Source: Rhodospirillaceae bacterium
Lineage (GTDB): Bacteria; Pseudomonadota; Alphaproteobacteria; DSM-16000; Inquilinaceae
Direction of reading: 5' to 3'
Assembly: GCA_020425485.1 (NCBI GenBank)
Contig: JAGQRL010000254.1
Coordinates: 1 to 15,535 of the forward strand
Length of the DNA: 15,535 bases
In this document: positions 6,444 through 14,583 of the stretch, piece after piece
Numbering within the stretch: the first letter of the stretch is position 1
Layout of the letters: each line of letters begins with the position of its first letter
Made by a program: the position numbers and the translations under genes
Notes under the pieces: model-generated
The model's database searches: none
The model's input: the letters and a program-made list of their open reading frames with translations, nothing else
Told to the model about the DNA's origin: nothing

Positions 6444-6920
6444 CTAGTCGCGCGCCGCTCCGGGATAGGTCTCGATGACGCCGACGGCGTCGGCCACCAG
6501 CTTGTCCCCGGCCTCGGCCAGCTTGGCGTAGCTGACGAAGCCGAACCGGTGGATGTCGCGCAGGTGCTTGGACACCACCACCAGGCGGCCGGCGATCAGC
6601 ACGATCCGGCCGAACCCTTCGTGGTGCATCTTCATCATCGGCGTGGCCATGCAGCCGGTGGCCTTTTCCACCATCAGGCCGACGGCGCCGTAGAACTGTT
6701 CCACCCGCCACAGGATGTCGGGGTCGGGATCGCCAATGATGGGGATCTCCCGGCGCTCCTCCTTGGTGACGACGAAGTCCGCCAACAGCTCGGCATCGGA
6801 CTTGCCCTCCCAGTTGCCAAAGGAGTCTTCGGCACGGATGAGCTGGATGAGCTGCTTCAGGAACGGGCTGTCGGGCAGGTCGCCGCCGCGCGGCGCGTCG
6901 AGAACGGCTGCTTCGGGCAT
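6444..6920 (-). CDS. NifX-associated protein (DUF269 family)
   Basis: The product is 158 residues. It belongs to the NifX-associated DUF269 family, found directly after nifX in most proteobacterial nif clusters. Its biochemical role is not well defined; a role in FeMo-co biosynthesis is inferred from position. Visible family features are SPFLKQLIQLIRAEDSFGNW (18-37), the EERREIPIIGDPDPDILWRV stretch (55-73) and GFGRIVLIAGRLVVVSKHLR (102-121), followed by FGFVSYAKLAEAGDKLV. The ATG at 6920 shares one base with the nifX TGA (TGATG), which indicates translational coupling. An in-frame ATG at 6989 lies inside nifX and is not preferred. A long stem-loop follows the stop codon. Confidence 0.9.
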   Translation of the reverse strand: MPEAAVLDAPRGGDLPDSPFLKQLIQLIRAEDSFGNWEGKSDAELLADFVVTKEERREIPIIGDPDPDILWRVEQFYGAVGLMVEKATGCMATPMMKMHHEGFGRIVLIAGRLVVVSKHLRDIHRFGFVSYAKLAEAGDKLVADAVGVIETYPGAARD

Positions 6921-7363
6921 CACGCCACCTCGTCTTCCAGGAAGTCCATGGAGCGCGGCTCGTTGCGGCCGAGGATCTTGCGCAGCCACGGCGGCGGCGA
7001 ACCGGCCAGCATGGTCTGCACGCGCGCCAGCACATCGGCGATGGGCTCGGGCTCCTTCACCTTGATGGGGTGGACGTTGGCGCGCACCACCTTGGCCGCC
7101 GCCGGGCCGCCGATGGCCAGCACGAACAGCAGGTTGCAGCCGTTGAGCGCATCCACCTTGGGCGTGATGCGGTCGTCCAGCGGGCTGTGGGAGCCGCTTT
7201 CGTCGGCCACGTCGTCGAAGCCGACGGCCTCCACGAAGGCCGAGGTGGTCGACGTGACGTCGTAGATGGCGAACGTCTTCGCCGATCCGAAATGGGCGTT
7301 CAGCCGGGCCATGTCCTGGGTCGCGATGGCGACCCGGAGCGGCTTCTCAGCCGGTTGGGACAT
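6920..7363 (-). CDS. nifX: NifX, FeMo-cofactor precursor carrier
   Basis: The product is 147 residues. NifX binds the FeMo-co precursor (NifB-co/VK-cluster) and moves it around the NifEN scaffold. The NifX/NifB-C-terminal fold is recognisable: LRVAIATQDMARLNAHFGSA at residues 9-28, FAIYDV at 31-36, and CNLLFVLAIGGPAAAKVVRA near 76-95. The family's K-x-EPI-type end of the domain is visible as HPIKVKEPEPIADVL. A short tail, WLRKILGRNEPRSMDFLEDE, follows. ATG 7363 has a GGAGGA ribosome-binding site and lies 13 bp past the nifN stop. A longer in-frame start at 7477 lies within nifN and is rejected. It ends in a TGATG overlap with the next gene. Confidence 0.94.
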   Translation of the reverse strand: MSQPAEKPLRVAIATQDMARLNAHFGSAKTFAIYDVTSTTSAFVEAVGFDDVADESGSHSPLDDRITPKVDALNGCNLLFVLAIGGPAAAKVVRANVHPIKVKEPEPIADVLARVQTMLAGSPPPWLRKILGRNEPRSMDFLEDEVA

Positions 7364-7376
7364 CGTTTCCTCCGTA

Positions 7377-8768
7377 TCAATGAGGCGCAGGCGACGGGCG
7401 GCCATGGGCGTCCTCCTCCGTTGTGAGGCAGCCGAAATCCTCCGGTTTGGGGGAATGGGTGCGGGCCAGCACCGCATTGGCGACCTCGTAGTACAGCGCG
7501 CGGGTGCCGCGGTAGCCGGCCTTCAGCGCATCCTGCGCCCCCAGGCGGTCGAACACCGGGAAGCCCACGCGCACGAGCGGCAGGCCAAGCCGCTCGGCCA
7601 CCCGGTGGCCATGGGAATGGGTGATCAGCATCTGGGCGGACTGCGCCCCGGCGAGCCGCTCCAGGTCGCCGAGATCCCCCACCAGCACGTCGTCCGCCGG
7701 AGTTCCGCGCAGAACCGGGTTGGCCGAAGCGGTGGTGACGGCGGCGACGGTTTCGGCACCCAGCCCGGCCAGCGCCGTCGACAGCGCGAACAGCAGGTCG
7801 GGATCGGCACCGATCGCAACCCGCAATCCGCCCAGATAGAAATGCGCATCCAGCGAGGCATCGACGAGACGGCTGCGGTCGCGCTTCAGGCTCTCCGGCG
7901 CGTCGCTGCGGCCGGTCAGTTCCATCAGCGTGCGCACGAAGGCATCCACCGCCTTCAGCCCGCACACGCTTTGGAACAGGGTGAACGGCACGCCGGTGCG
8001 CGCTTCCAGGGCGGCGGCGGCCGGGCGCAGGCTTTCGCCGATCGCCAGCGTATGGACCGCACGGCCCATGGTGCGGATGGCGTCCAGCCGGGTGCCGCCG
8101 AGCGAGGTGGTGACCCACCCTTCCACCACGTGCCCGTCGAGCGAGCCCGACAGGTCGGGCAGCACGGTGGGCACCAACCCGAATGCCTCGACGATCCGCG
8201 TCAGCTCTTCCACATCGGCAGGCGTCAGGTGGGCGCCGGCCAGCACGTTCACCCGGCCCGGCTCCACCACGCGGGCACCCGGCCCGGCATCCGGCACCAT
8301 GGTTTCCACGATGGCCTTCACCGCCTTCGCCCAGCCGGTTTCCAGCCCGCCGTCGAAATCCGGCGTGGCGGCGAACACGATCTCGGTGTCGGCGAAATCG
8401 GCACGGCGGGCGCGGATGTCGCGCAGCTCGCCGGCGATGTCCTCGCCGCGGGTTTCGGTAAGTGCGGTGGAGCAGATGCCGATGAACTTCGGGTTGGCGC
8501 GGCCGCGCAGGTTCTCGATCGCCTCTTCCACGTGGTCGGCACCGCCGAGGATGGTGGACACCTCGTTCATCGCCGTGGTCTGCAGCGGGATCGATTCCTT
8601 GAAGTGGCGCACCAGGTGCACCAGCGCGAAGGCGGTGCAGCCCTGGCTGCCGTGGAACAGCGGCACGGAGCCTTCCACGCCGAGATAGGCGAGTGCCGCC
8701 CCCAGGGGCGCGCTGACCTTCAGCGGGTTGACCGACAGCGGCGATTTGGCAGGCGAAATGCTGGCCAT
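7377..8768 (-). CDS. nifN: NifN, FeMo-cofactor scaffold subunit beta
   Basis: The product is 463 residues. With NifE it forms the NifE2N2 scaffold on which the FeMo-cofactor precursor receives Mo and homocitrate; it is the paralogue of NifK. It starts with the NPLKVSAPLGAALAYLG segment typical of NifN, followed by FHGSQGCTAFA with C44, the ligand position of the NifEN interface [4Fe-4S] cluster. HLVRHFKESIPLQTTAMNE and the ICSTALTETRGEDI stretch match the NifK/NifN group. It lacks the extra N-terminal region of NifK. The ATG at 8768 is 3 bp past the nifE stop, and its ribosome-binding site (GGAGGG) lies within the nifE 3' end, so nifE and nifN are tightly coupled. The last about 20 residues look variable. 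Confidence 0.96.
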   Translation of the reverse strand: MASISPAKSPLSVNPLKVSAPLGAALAYLGVEGSVPLFHGSQGCTAFALVHLVRHFKESIPLQTTAMNEVSTILGGADHVEEAIENLRGRANPKFIGICSTALTETRGEDIAGELRDIRARRADFADTEIVFAATPDFDGGLETGWAKAVKAIVETMVPDAGPGARVVEPGRVNVLAGAHLTPADVEELTRIVEAFGLVPTVLPDLSGSLDGHVVEGWVTTSLGGTRLDAIRTMGRAVHTLAIGESLRPAAAALEARTGVPFTLFQSVCGLKAVDAFVRTLMELTGRSDAPESLKRDRSRLVDASLDAHFYLGGLRVAIGADPDLLFALSTALAGLGAETVAAVTTASANPVLRGTPADDVLVGDLGDLERLAGAQSAQMLITHSHGHRVAERLGLPLVRVGFPVFDRLGAQDALKAGYRGTRALYYEVANAVLARTHSPKPEDFGCLTTEEDAHGRPSPAPH

Positions 8769-8771
8769 GGC

Positions 8772-10211
8772 TCAGCCCTCCGCCGGCGCTGCTGCATCGG
8801 CCGGCGCGGCATTGGGCGCCCAGCCGGCATCCCAGGGTGCGGGGCCGCGCAGCTCCGCCCACATGGGGTTGTTGATGGCGCGGTCGAGGGCGGCCACCAG
8901 CTCCACCATACCCTCATAGGCGGCATAGGCTTCGTGGCGTTCCTGGTTGATGTCGACCCACGGCACCTTGGCCTTCAGCGCCACGAACTGGCTGCGCCCG
9001 CCGGACACCAGCACATCGGCCCCGGAGGCCGACAGGGTGGCGTACATCTCCTTCGCCGGCAGGGCTTCGAACATGTGGGCGTCTTCGCCGAGGATCTGCT
9101 TGATGCGGTCCTTGTCGGCTTCTGTCGACTTCCTGACAGAGGTGCCGACCACCTCCATGCCCAGCTCGCGCAGGGCCGACACCACCGACCACGACTTGTG
9201 GCCGCCGGTGTAGAGCAGCACCCGCTTGCCGGCGACGCGCGGGCGATAGGGCTCCAGTGCTGCCCAGGCCTTCGCCTCCTCTTCGGCGATCAGCGCTTCG
9301 GTGCGGGCGAGCAGGTCTTCCGGCGCACCGCGCTCCACCAGCATGCGGGCCAGGGTGCGCAGGGCGTCGGAGGTATCGGAGATGCCGTAGAAGGAGCCTT
9401 CGAAGAAGGGGATGCCCCAGCGCTCCTCGATCTTGCGGGCCAGCGTGATCAGCGCCTTGGAGCACACCACCATGGACACCCGCGCGCGGTGCGCCTGGGC
9501 CACCTCACGAAATCGGGCATCGCCGGTGATGGAGCTGAGAACGCGGATCCCCAGGCGGGCCAGCAAGGGCTTCACCTGCCACAACTCGCCGGACAGGTTG
9601 TATTCGCCGAGGATGTTGATGTCGCAGTCGGTGGTCCGGTCCGGCTCCACCGTGCCGATCACGTGGTCCAGCAGCGCTTCGCCGGCCAGCTTGTTGCCGA
9701 GGTTCTTGGTGCCCGCGAAGCCCGGCGCGTTCACCGCGATCACCGGCTTGCCCAGCTTCTCCCGCGCGTACTTGCACACCGCCTCGATGTCGTCGCCCAC
9801 CAGGGCCGGCACGCAGGTGGCGTAGACGAACACGGCCGGCGGGTCGTGCTCTTCGATGATCTTGCGGATGGCGCGGTAGAGCTTCTTCTCGCCGTTGCCC
9901 AGCACGATGTCGAGTTCCGACAAATCGGTGGTGAAGCTGGTGCGGTAGAGCATGGGGCCCGACGAGGCGGAGCTGCGGCTGTCCCAGCTATTGCCTTCGC
10001 AGGCCAAGGGCCCGTGCACCAGGTGGGCGGCATCGGTGATGGGCTGCAACGCGATCTTCGCCCCATCGAAGGCGCAGCCGCCGGCCGTGGCACCCGGAAC
10101 CAGGGGCTTGCCGCACCCCTTCTTGCGGGCACCTTCGGACTTCGCCTGGTTGTGCGCGCAGGCCGGCTCCTGGAAGACATCGGCAATGCGGGCGTTGAGG
10201 GCTTCGCTCAT
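8772..10211 (-). CDS. nifE: NifE, FeMo-cofactor scaffold subunit alpha
   Basis: The product is 479 residues, a NifD paralogue that forms the cofactor scaffold with NifN. Cluster ligands appear as C46 (TAGGCAFDGA), C71 (HGPLACEGNSW) and C133 (YATCVPALVGDD). Their spacing (25 and 62) equals that of Azotobacter NifE 37/62/124. C250 (MVVCSKALITLARK) aligns with the NifD cofactor cysteine, the expected site near the cofactor precursor. EERWGIPFFEGSFYGISDTS and LYTGGHKSWS are NifE-like. The final about 20 residues are an Ala/Pro-rich tail. The ATG at 10211 has a GGGGGAG ribosome-binding site. An 81-bp gap with a GC-rich hairpin separates it from nifK. No sigma-54 promoter is visible there, so it is probably expressed by read-through from nifHDK. 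Confidence 0.96.
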   Translation of the reverse strand: MSEALNARIADVFQEPACAHNQAKSEGARKKGCGKPLVPGATAGGCAFDGAKIALQPITDAAHLVHGPLACEGNSWDSRSSASSGPMLYRTSFTTDLSELDIVLGNGEKKLYRAIRKIIEEHDPPAVFVYATCVPALVGDDIEAVCKYAREKLGKPVIAVNAPGFAGTKNLGNKLAGEALLDHVIGTVEPDRTTDCDINILGEYNLSGELWQVKPLLARLGIRVLSSITGDARFREVAQAHRARVSMVVCSKALITLARKIEERWGIPFFEGSFYGISDTSDALRTLARMLVERGAPEDLLARTEALIAEEEAKAWAALEPYRPRVAGKRVLLYTGGHKSWSVVSALRELGMEVVGTSVRKSTEADKDRIKQILGEDAHMFEALPAKEMYATLSASGADVLVSGGRSQFVALKAKVPWVDINQERHEAYAAYEGMVELVAALDRAINNPMWAELRGPAPWDAGWAPNAAPADAAAPAEG

Positions 10212-10249
10212 CGGGCACGGGCTCCCCCGCTCGGGCCAATCTGGGGATC

Positions 10250-10286
10250 GGCGGGGGGCGGAAGGGTGGGTCCTCCCGCCCCCGCC
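10250..10286 (-). repeat. GC-rich hairpin between nifK and nifE
   Basis: The left arm GGCGGGGGGCGGAAGG (10250-10265) pairs with the right arm CCTCCCGCCCCCGCC (10272-10286) with one bulge and a 6-base loop. It starts 6 bases past the nifK stop. No T-run follows on the minus strand. Such structures commonly protect the abundant nifHDK message or reduce read-through into nifEN; that role here is inferred. Confidence 0.55.
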
Positions 10287-10292
10287 GGTGGA

Positions 10293-11831
10293 CTAACGCG
10301 TCAGGTCGAAGGAGATGTCGTTCACCCCCGCCTTGTTGGACTCCCGGTCCAGGAGGTCGAACACGGTGTCGAGCAGCTTCACCAGCACGTTCAGCCCGCC
10401 CTGGTAGCCCCAGGTGGGGAAGCGGTGGTGGTGGTGGCGATCGAAGATCGGGAAGGACAGCCGGATCAGCGGCGTGTTGGTGTCCCGCTCCAGATACTTG
10501 CCGTAGGAGCTGCCGATCATCAGGTCGACCGGCTCGGTGGCCAGCAGCGACCGCAGGTGCCACAGGTCCTTGCCGGCCCACACCTTGCCCTGGCTGCCGA
10601 ACGGCGAAGCGTCGAGCAGGGCCTGCATCTTCTTCGCCCAGGCCTTGGTGCCGTTGGTGGCCAGGCAGTGCACCGGCTCGCCGCCGGTTTCCATGACGAA
10701 GCGGGCCATGCCGTACACGAAGTCCGGGTCGCCGAAGATGGCGTAGGTCTTGCCGTGCAGATAGGCCTGGCTGTCGGCCATGGCATCCACCAGGCGGCCG
10801 CGCTCCAGCTTGAGGGAGTCCGGGATCGCCTTGCCGGTCATCTCGCTGAGCGCCATCAGCAGCTCGTCGGTCGCCGACACGCCCATGGGGTAGTTGAACG
10901 AGGCCGTTTCCTGGCCCTGGGCGGCGGCGTATTCCAGCGACTTCTTGGTGCAGTATTGCTGCAGCGACACCGTGGCCTTGGCGCTCAGCGCCGCCTTGGT
11001 CTGCTCGATGGTGGTGCCACCGGAGAACATGCGGAACTGGCCGTCCGACGGGGTGTCGTACACATCCGACACGTCCGACACGATGGTGGCGTCGATCCCC
11101 ATCTCGCCCAGCAGCCGCTTCAGCTCGCGGTTGTTGCCCACGGCATAGCCGTCGAACCCGGGGACGATGTTGATCGCGTCATTGGGCGTCCGCTCCTGGC
11201 CGGCCCAGAAGTGCTCCAGGATGCCCTTCAGCATGTTGTCGTAGCCGTCCACATGGCTGCCGACGAAGGCGGGCGTGTGGGCGAAGGGCACGTCGAAGTC
11301 TTCCGGCACCGAGCCCTTCTGGCGCGACTGCTCGATGAAGGCGTGCAGGTCGTCGCCGATCACCTCGGCCATGCAGGTGGTGCTGACCGCGATCATCTTC
11401 GGGTTGTAGAGCGAGTAGGCGTTGGACAGCCCGTCGATCATGTTGTTGAGCCCGCCGAACACCGCGGCGTCCTCGGTCATCGAGCTGGAGACCGCCGAGC
11501 ACGGCTCCTTGAAGTGGCGCGACAGGTGCGAGCGGTAGTAGGCCACACAGCCCTGGCTGCCGTGCACGAAGGACAGCGTGCCTTCGAAGCCGGCGGCGAC
11601 GAACACCGCACCGAGCGGCTGGCACGCCTTCGCCGGGTTCACCTTCAGCGCCGTGCGCTCAAGGTTCTTCTCGCGGTATTCCCAGGACCTCGTCCAGTCG
11701 TCGATTTCCTTGACGAGCGCCTCGGGGTGCCCGCACTCGTATTTCACCTGCTTGTTCTTGAGCATCTCCTGGTATTCCGGCTCGCGGAACAATGGAGCGT
11801 GGTCAAGAACCTTGTCTGCCGTCTGGGGCAT
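10293..11831 (-). CDS. nifK: NifK, nitrogenase MoFe protein beta subunit
   Basis: The product is 512 residues. NifK forms the alpha2-beta2 MoFe protein with NifD and holds half of each P-cluster. The three P-cluster cysteines are C70 (NPAKACQPLG), C95 (HGSQGCVAYYRSHL) and C153 (STTCMAEVIGDD), exactly the Azotobacter numbering. SRHFKEPCSAVSSSMTEDAAVFGG follows C95 as in other NifK proteins, and the C-terminal SFPIFDRHHHHRFPTWGYQG is present. The N-terminal extension (residues 1-60) that packs on NifD is intact. The ATG at 11831 has a GGAAGGA ribosome-binding site and follows nifD by 55 bp. It ends in TAG just before the hairpin at 10250-10286. No defect is seen. Confidence 0.98.
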   Translation of the reverse strand: MPQTADKVLDHAPLFREPEYQEMLKNKQVKYECGHPEALVKEIDDWTRSWEYREKNLERTALKVNPAKACQPLGAVFVAAGFEGTLSFVHGSQGCVAYYRSHLSRHFKEPCSAVSSSMTEDAAVFGGLNNMIDGLSNAYSLYNPKMIAVSTTCMAEVIGDDLHAFIEQSRQKGSVPEDFDVPFAHTPAFVGSHVDGYDNMLKGILEHFWAGQERTPNDAINIVPGFDGYAVGNNRELKRLLGEMGIDATIVSDVSDVYDTPSDGQFRMFSGGTTIEQTKAALSAKATVSLQQYCTKKSLEYAAAQGQETASFNYPMGVSATDELLMALSEMTGKAIPDSLKLERGRLVDAMADSQAYLHGKTYAIFGDPDFVYGMARFVMETGGEPVHCLATNGTKAWAKKMQALLDASPFGSQGKVWAGKDLWHLRSLLATEPVDLMIGSSYGKYLERDTNTPLIRLSFPIFDRHHHHRFPTWGYQGGLNVLVKLLDTVFDLLDRESNKAGVNDISFDLTR

Positions 11832-11886
11832 GGTGAGATTCCTTCCGTTCGGCCGTCCGCCATACGGGACGCGCCGGGGCTATGGG

Positions 11887-13365
11887 TCAGGCGGCCTCAC
11901 CCCAGGGGGCGTCGAACAGACCCCACACCGGGTTGTTGATGGCCAGATCCATATCGCGGGCGAAGATCGCGAAGCCGTCGTAGGCGTGGTACGGCCCGGA
12001 GTAGTCCCACGAGTGCATCTGCCGGAACGGGATGCCCATCTTCTGGACCGGGTACTTCTCCTTGATGCCCGACCCGACGAGATCCGGCCGCTTGCGCTCG
12101 ATGAACTTCTCCATCTCGTAGCCGGTGATGTCGTCGTAGATCAGCGTGCCGTCCTTCACGTAGCCGCCGGTGCGCTTGTAGTCGTCGCCGTGGGCGAACT
12201 CGTAGCCGGTGCCGACGACTTCCATGCCCAGGTCTTCGTAGGCGGTGATGACGTGGCGCGGACGCAGCCCGCCGACGTACAGCATCACCTTCTTGCCTTC
12301 CAGGCGCGGCCGGTACTTGGCGATCACGGCATCGGCCAGGGGCTGATACTTGGCGATGGCCTTCTCGGCGTTCTCGCGGATGGTGTCGTCGAACATGTCG
12401 GCGATGGCGCGCAGGCTCTTGGCGATCTGCGACGGCCCGAAGAAGTTGAACTCCTTCCACGGCACGCCGTACTTCTCTTCCATGTGCCGGCAGATGTAGT
12501 TCATCGACCGGTAGCAGTGGATGAGGTTCAGCTTCGCCTTCGGCGCACGTTCCATTTCCGCCAGCGTGGTATCGCCGGCCCAACTGCCGATGACGTGCAG
12601 GCCGATTTCTTCCAGCAGGTGGCGCGAGGCCCAGGCATCGCCGCCGATGTTGTAATCGCCGATGACGTTGATGTCGTAGGGCGTGGGCTCGAAATCGTCC
12701 GCCTTGGAGGCCGGCTCCAGCACCCAGTCGCGGATGCTGTCGTTGGCCAAGTGGTGGCCCAGCGACTGGGAAACGCCGCGGAAGCCTTCGCAGCGCACCG
12801 GCACAACGGTGGTTTCGTGCTCCTTGGCCTTCTTGCGCGCTACCGCTTCGATGTCGTCGCCGATCAGGCCGATCGGGCATTCGGACTGCACCGTGACGCC
12901 GTTCGCCAAGGGGAACAGCACCTTGATCTCGTCGAGGATCTTCTCCAGCTTCTTGTCGCCGCCGAAGACGATGTCCCGCTCCTGGAAATCCGACGTGAAC
13001 TGCATCGTCACGAAGGTGTCGATGCCGGTGGTGCCGACATAGTAGTTGCGCCGCTGCGCCCAGGAGTATTGCCCGCAGCCGACGGGGCCGTGGGAGATGT
13101 GGACCATGTCCTTGATCGGACCCCACACGACGCCCTTGGAGCCGGCATAGGCGCAGCCGCGGATGGTCATGACGCCGGGCAGCGACTTGATGTTCGACTT
13201 CACCGAACAGTCGGTGCCGGCGGCCTCGCCCTCCTCCCCCGCCTCGGTAACCTTGGCGGTGGTGAGGTGCTTGGCGCGCTTCTTCTTCGACTTGGCGGGA
13301 TAGGCTTCGAGGATCTCCTCGATCAGCTTCTCGTTGAATTCGCCGATGTTTTCGTCTTCCAACAT
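11887..13365 (-). CDS. nifD: NifD, nitrogenase MoFe protein alpha subunit
   Basis: The product is 492 residues. It carries the FeMo-cofactor site and half of the P-cluster. P-cluster cysteines are C71 (TIRGCAYAG), C97 (GPVGCGQYSW) and C163 (SECPIGLIGDD). The cofactor ligands are C284 (LIHCYRSMNYI) and H451 (RQMHSWDYSGPYH). Active-site residues equivalent to Azotobacter V70, R96, Q191 and H195 appear as V79, R105, Q200 and H204. These fix it as Mo-type NifD rather than VnfD/AnfD. The offset to Azotobacter numbering is a constant +9, caused by a longer N-terminus rich in Lys/Glu. The ATG at 13365 has an AAGGAT ribosome-binding site. The 97-bp gap after nifH contains a perfect 8-bp hairpin. Confidence 0.98.
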   Translation of the reverse strand: MLEDENIGEFNEKLIEEILEAYPAKSKKKRAKHLTTAKVTEAGEEGEAAGTDCSVKSNIKSLPGVMTIRGCAYAGSKGVVWGPIKDMVHISHGPVGCGQYSWAQRRNYYVGTTGIDTFVTMQFTSDFQERDIVFGGDKKLEKILDEIKVLFPLANGVTVQSECPIGLIGDDIEAVARKKAKEHETTVVPVRCEGFRGVSQSLGHHLANDSIRDWVLEPASKADDFEPTPYDINVIGDYNIGGDAWASRHLLEEIGLHVIGSWAGDTTLAEMERAPKAKLNLIHCYRSMNYICRHMEEKYGVPWKEFNFFGPSQIAKSLRAIADMFDDTIRENAEKAIAKYQPLADAVIAKYRPRLEGKKVMLYVGGLRPRHVITAYEDLGMEVVGTGYEFAHGDDYKRTGGYVKDGTLIYDDITGYEMEKFIERKRPDLVGSGIKEKYPVQKMGIPFRQMHSWDYSGPYHAYDGFAIFARDMDLAINNPVWGLFDAPWGEAA

Positions 13366-13423
13366 GCGACGCGATCCTTCGGCTGGGCCATTGCTGGCCG
13401 GGTGACGGGCGGTCGCGGCGGTG

Positions 13424-13445
13424 GGGCCGGCTTGGGCGCCGGCCC
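13424..13445 (-). repeat. Perfect hairpin in the nifH-nifD gap
   Basis: GGGCCGGC (13424-13431) and GCCGGCCC (13438-13445) form an 8-bp all-GC stem with a 6-base loop, 17 bases past the nifH stop. No T-run follows. Hairpins at this place in other diazotrophs raise the stability of the nifH part of the nifHDK message; that is the likely role here, because nitrogenase needs more NifH than NifDK. Confidence 0.6.
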
Positions 13446-13462
13446 TCCGCGCGGCCAGAAGG

Positions 13463-14356
13463 TCAGGCGCTCATCGCCAGCTTTTCTTCCTTGGCCTTCA
13501 GCTCGGCGAGCTGCTGCTCCTCGGTCTTGATGATGCCGAAGTCCATCAGCATCTCTTCCAGCTCTTCCATGCTGATCGGCGTGGGGATGACGCCGTTGCC
13601 GGAGTTGTTGTGGATCTTCTGGGCGAGCGCCCGGTACTCGTCGGCCTGCTTGCTGTCCGGCGCGTATTGCAGCACCGTCTGGCGGCGCAGCTCGGCGTGC
13701 TGCACGATGTTGTCACGCGGCACGAAGTGGATGAGCTTGGTGCCCAGCTTGGCCGCCATGGCTTCCGACAGCTCAAGCTCAAGGTCGGTCTGCCGCTCGT
13801 TGCAGATCAGCCCGCCCAGGCGCACGCCGCCGGTGTTGGCGTATTTCAGGATGCCCTTGGAGATGTTGTTGGCGGCATAGAGCGCCATCATCTCGCCGGA
13901 CATGACGATGTAGATTTCCTGCGCCTTGTTCTCGCGGATCGGCATGGCGAAGCCGCCGCACACCACGTCGCCCAGCACGTCGTAGGAAACGTAGTCGACG
14001 TCGTCGTAGGCGCCGTTCTCTTCCAGGAAGTTGATGGCGGTGATGACGCCGCGGCCGGCGCAGCCGACGCCCGGCTCGGGCCCGCCGGACTCCACGCACT
14101 TGATGTCCTTGTAGCCGACCTTCAGCACGTCCTCGAGTTCCAGGTCTTCCACCGACCCTTCCTGGGCCGCGAGATGCAGAACGGTGTCCTGCGCCTTGGA
14201 GTTGAGGATCAGCCGGGTGGAGTCTGCCTTGGGATCGCAGCCGACGATCAGGATCTTCTGGCCGAGTTCGACCAGGGCCGCGAGCGTGTTCTGGGACGTG
14301 GTGGACTTGCCGATGCCGCCCTTGCCGTAGAAGGCGATCTGCCGGAGCTTTGCCAT
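13463..14356 (-). CDS. nifH: NifH, nitrogenase iron protein (dinitrogenase reductase)
   Basis: The product is 297 residues. The NifH dimer binds MgATP and one [4Fe-4S] cluster and delivers electrons to NifDK; it also acts in FeMo-co maturation. The P-loop is YGKGGIGKSTT (residues 10-20), with the VGCDPKADSTRL segment at 38-49. Cluster ligands are C99 (PGVGCAGRG) and C133 (GDVVCGGFAMP). R102 in GCAGRG is the arginine that DraT ADP-ribosylates in organisms that have it; no draT is present in this window. The C-terminal tail is Lys/Glu-rich. ATG 14356 has a GAGGAG ribosome-binding site at 14370-14365. It is the first gene of the cluster, behind a perfect NifA site and sigma-54 promoter. Confidence 0.99.
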   Translation of the reverse strand: MAKLRQIAFYGKGGIGKSTTSQNTLAALVELGQKILIVGCDPKADSTRLILNSKAQDTVLHLAAQEGSVEDLELEDVLKVGYKDIKCVESGGPEPGVGCAGRGVITAINFLEENGAYDDVDYVSYDVLGDVVCGGFAMPIRENKAQEIYIVMSGEMMALYAANNISKGILKYANTGGVRLGGLICNERQTDLELELSEAMAAKLGTKLIHFVPRDNIVQHAELRRQTVLQYAPDSKQADEYRALAQKIHNNSGNGVIPTPISMEELEEMLMDFGIIKTEEQQLAELKAKEEKLAMSA

Positions 14357-14428
14357 ATCCTTGTCTCCTCAGGTGAGTGTCGTCAGCATGAGACGGGCCT
14401 GAGCCGAACGCCTCCGTGCCCCCCTATC

Positions 14429-14444
14429 AGCAACAGGCGTGCCA
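14429..14444 (-). promoter_or_regulatory. sigma-54 (-24/-12) promoter of nifHDK
   Basis: On the minus strand: TGGCAC (14444-14439), five bases GCCTG, then TTGCT (14433-14429), a full match to TGGCAC-N5-TTGCW. Predicted transcription start is near 14418, giving a leader of about 60 bases before the nifH ATG. This is the main promoter of the cluster. An AT-rich stretch at about 14451-14470, between promoter and activator site, could bind IHF, but no good IHF consensus match is seen. Confidence 0.95.
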
Positions 14445-14523
14445 AACTGCTTCGATTTGAAAATATCGTTGCTCGCCAAGGGATTGCGGGCGGTTTGGCG
14501 GCACCGGAGGGGGCCGAAACCTC

Positions 14524-14539
14524 TGTCGACAACACGACA
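14524..14539 (-). promoter_or_regulatory. NifA upstream activator sequence of nifH
   Basis: TGT (14524-14526), ten bases, ACA (14537-14539): a perfect TGT-N10-ACA NifA site. It lies 80-95 bp upstream of the -24 element, the classic position. The hexamer CGACAA occurs three times around it (14527, 14535, 14546), so extra half-sites may be present. Confidence 0.85.
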
Positions 14540-14583
14540 ATCGGCCGACAATCTGGGGGATCTGGGACACGTTCCTCACAGAT

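Noticed and set aside
10212..10292. A possible separate promoter for nifE
   Set aside because: I looked for TGGCAC-N5-TTGC and close variants in the 81-bp gap and found none. Only the hairpin and a ribosome-binding site are present.
7266..11939. A 1557-codon open frame on the plus strand
   Set aside because: It is antisense to nifN, nifE and nifK, whose products are certain. Its peptide is low-complexity (His/Gln/Gly/Arg/Val rich) with no known fold, as expected from the complement of GC-biased codons.
13463..14356. Possibility that the cluster encodes an alternative (V or Fe-only) nitrogenase
   Set aside because: NifD and NifK match Mo-type proteins at every ligand and active-site residue checked. 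nifE, nifN, nifQ and nifV are Mo-pathway genes, and no delta-subunit gene (vnfG/anfG) lies between nifD and nifK.
14369..14551. A 60-codon minus-strand frame upstream of nifH
   Set aside because: It runs through the sigma-54 promoter and the NifA site and has no recognisable product.
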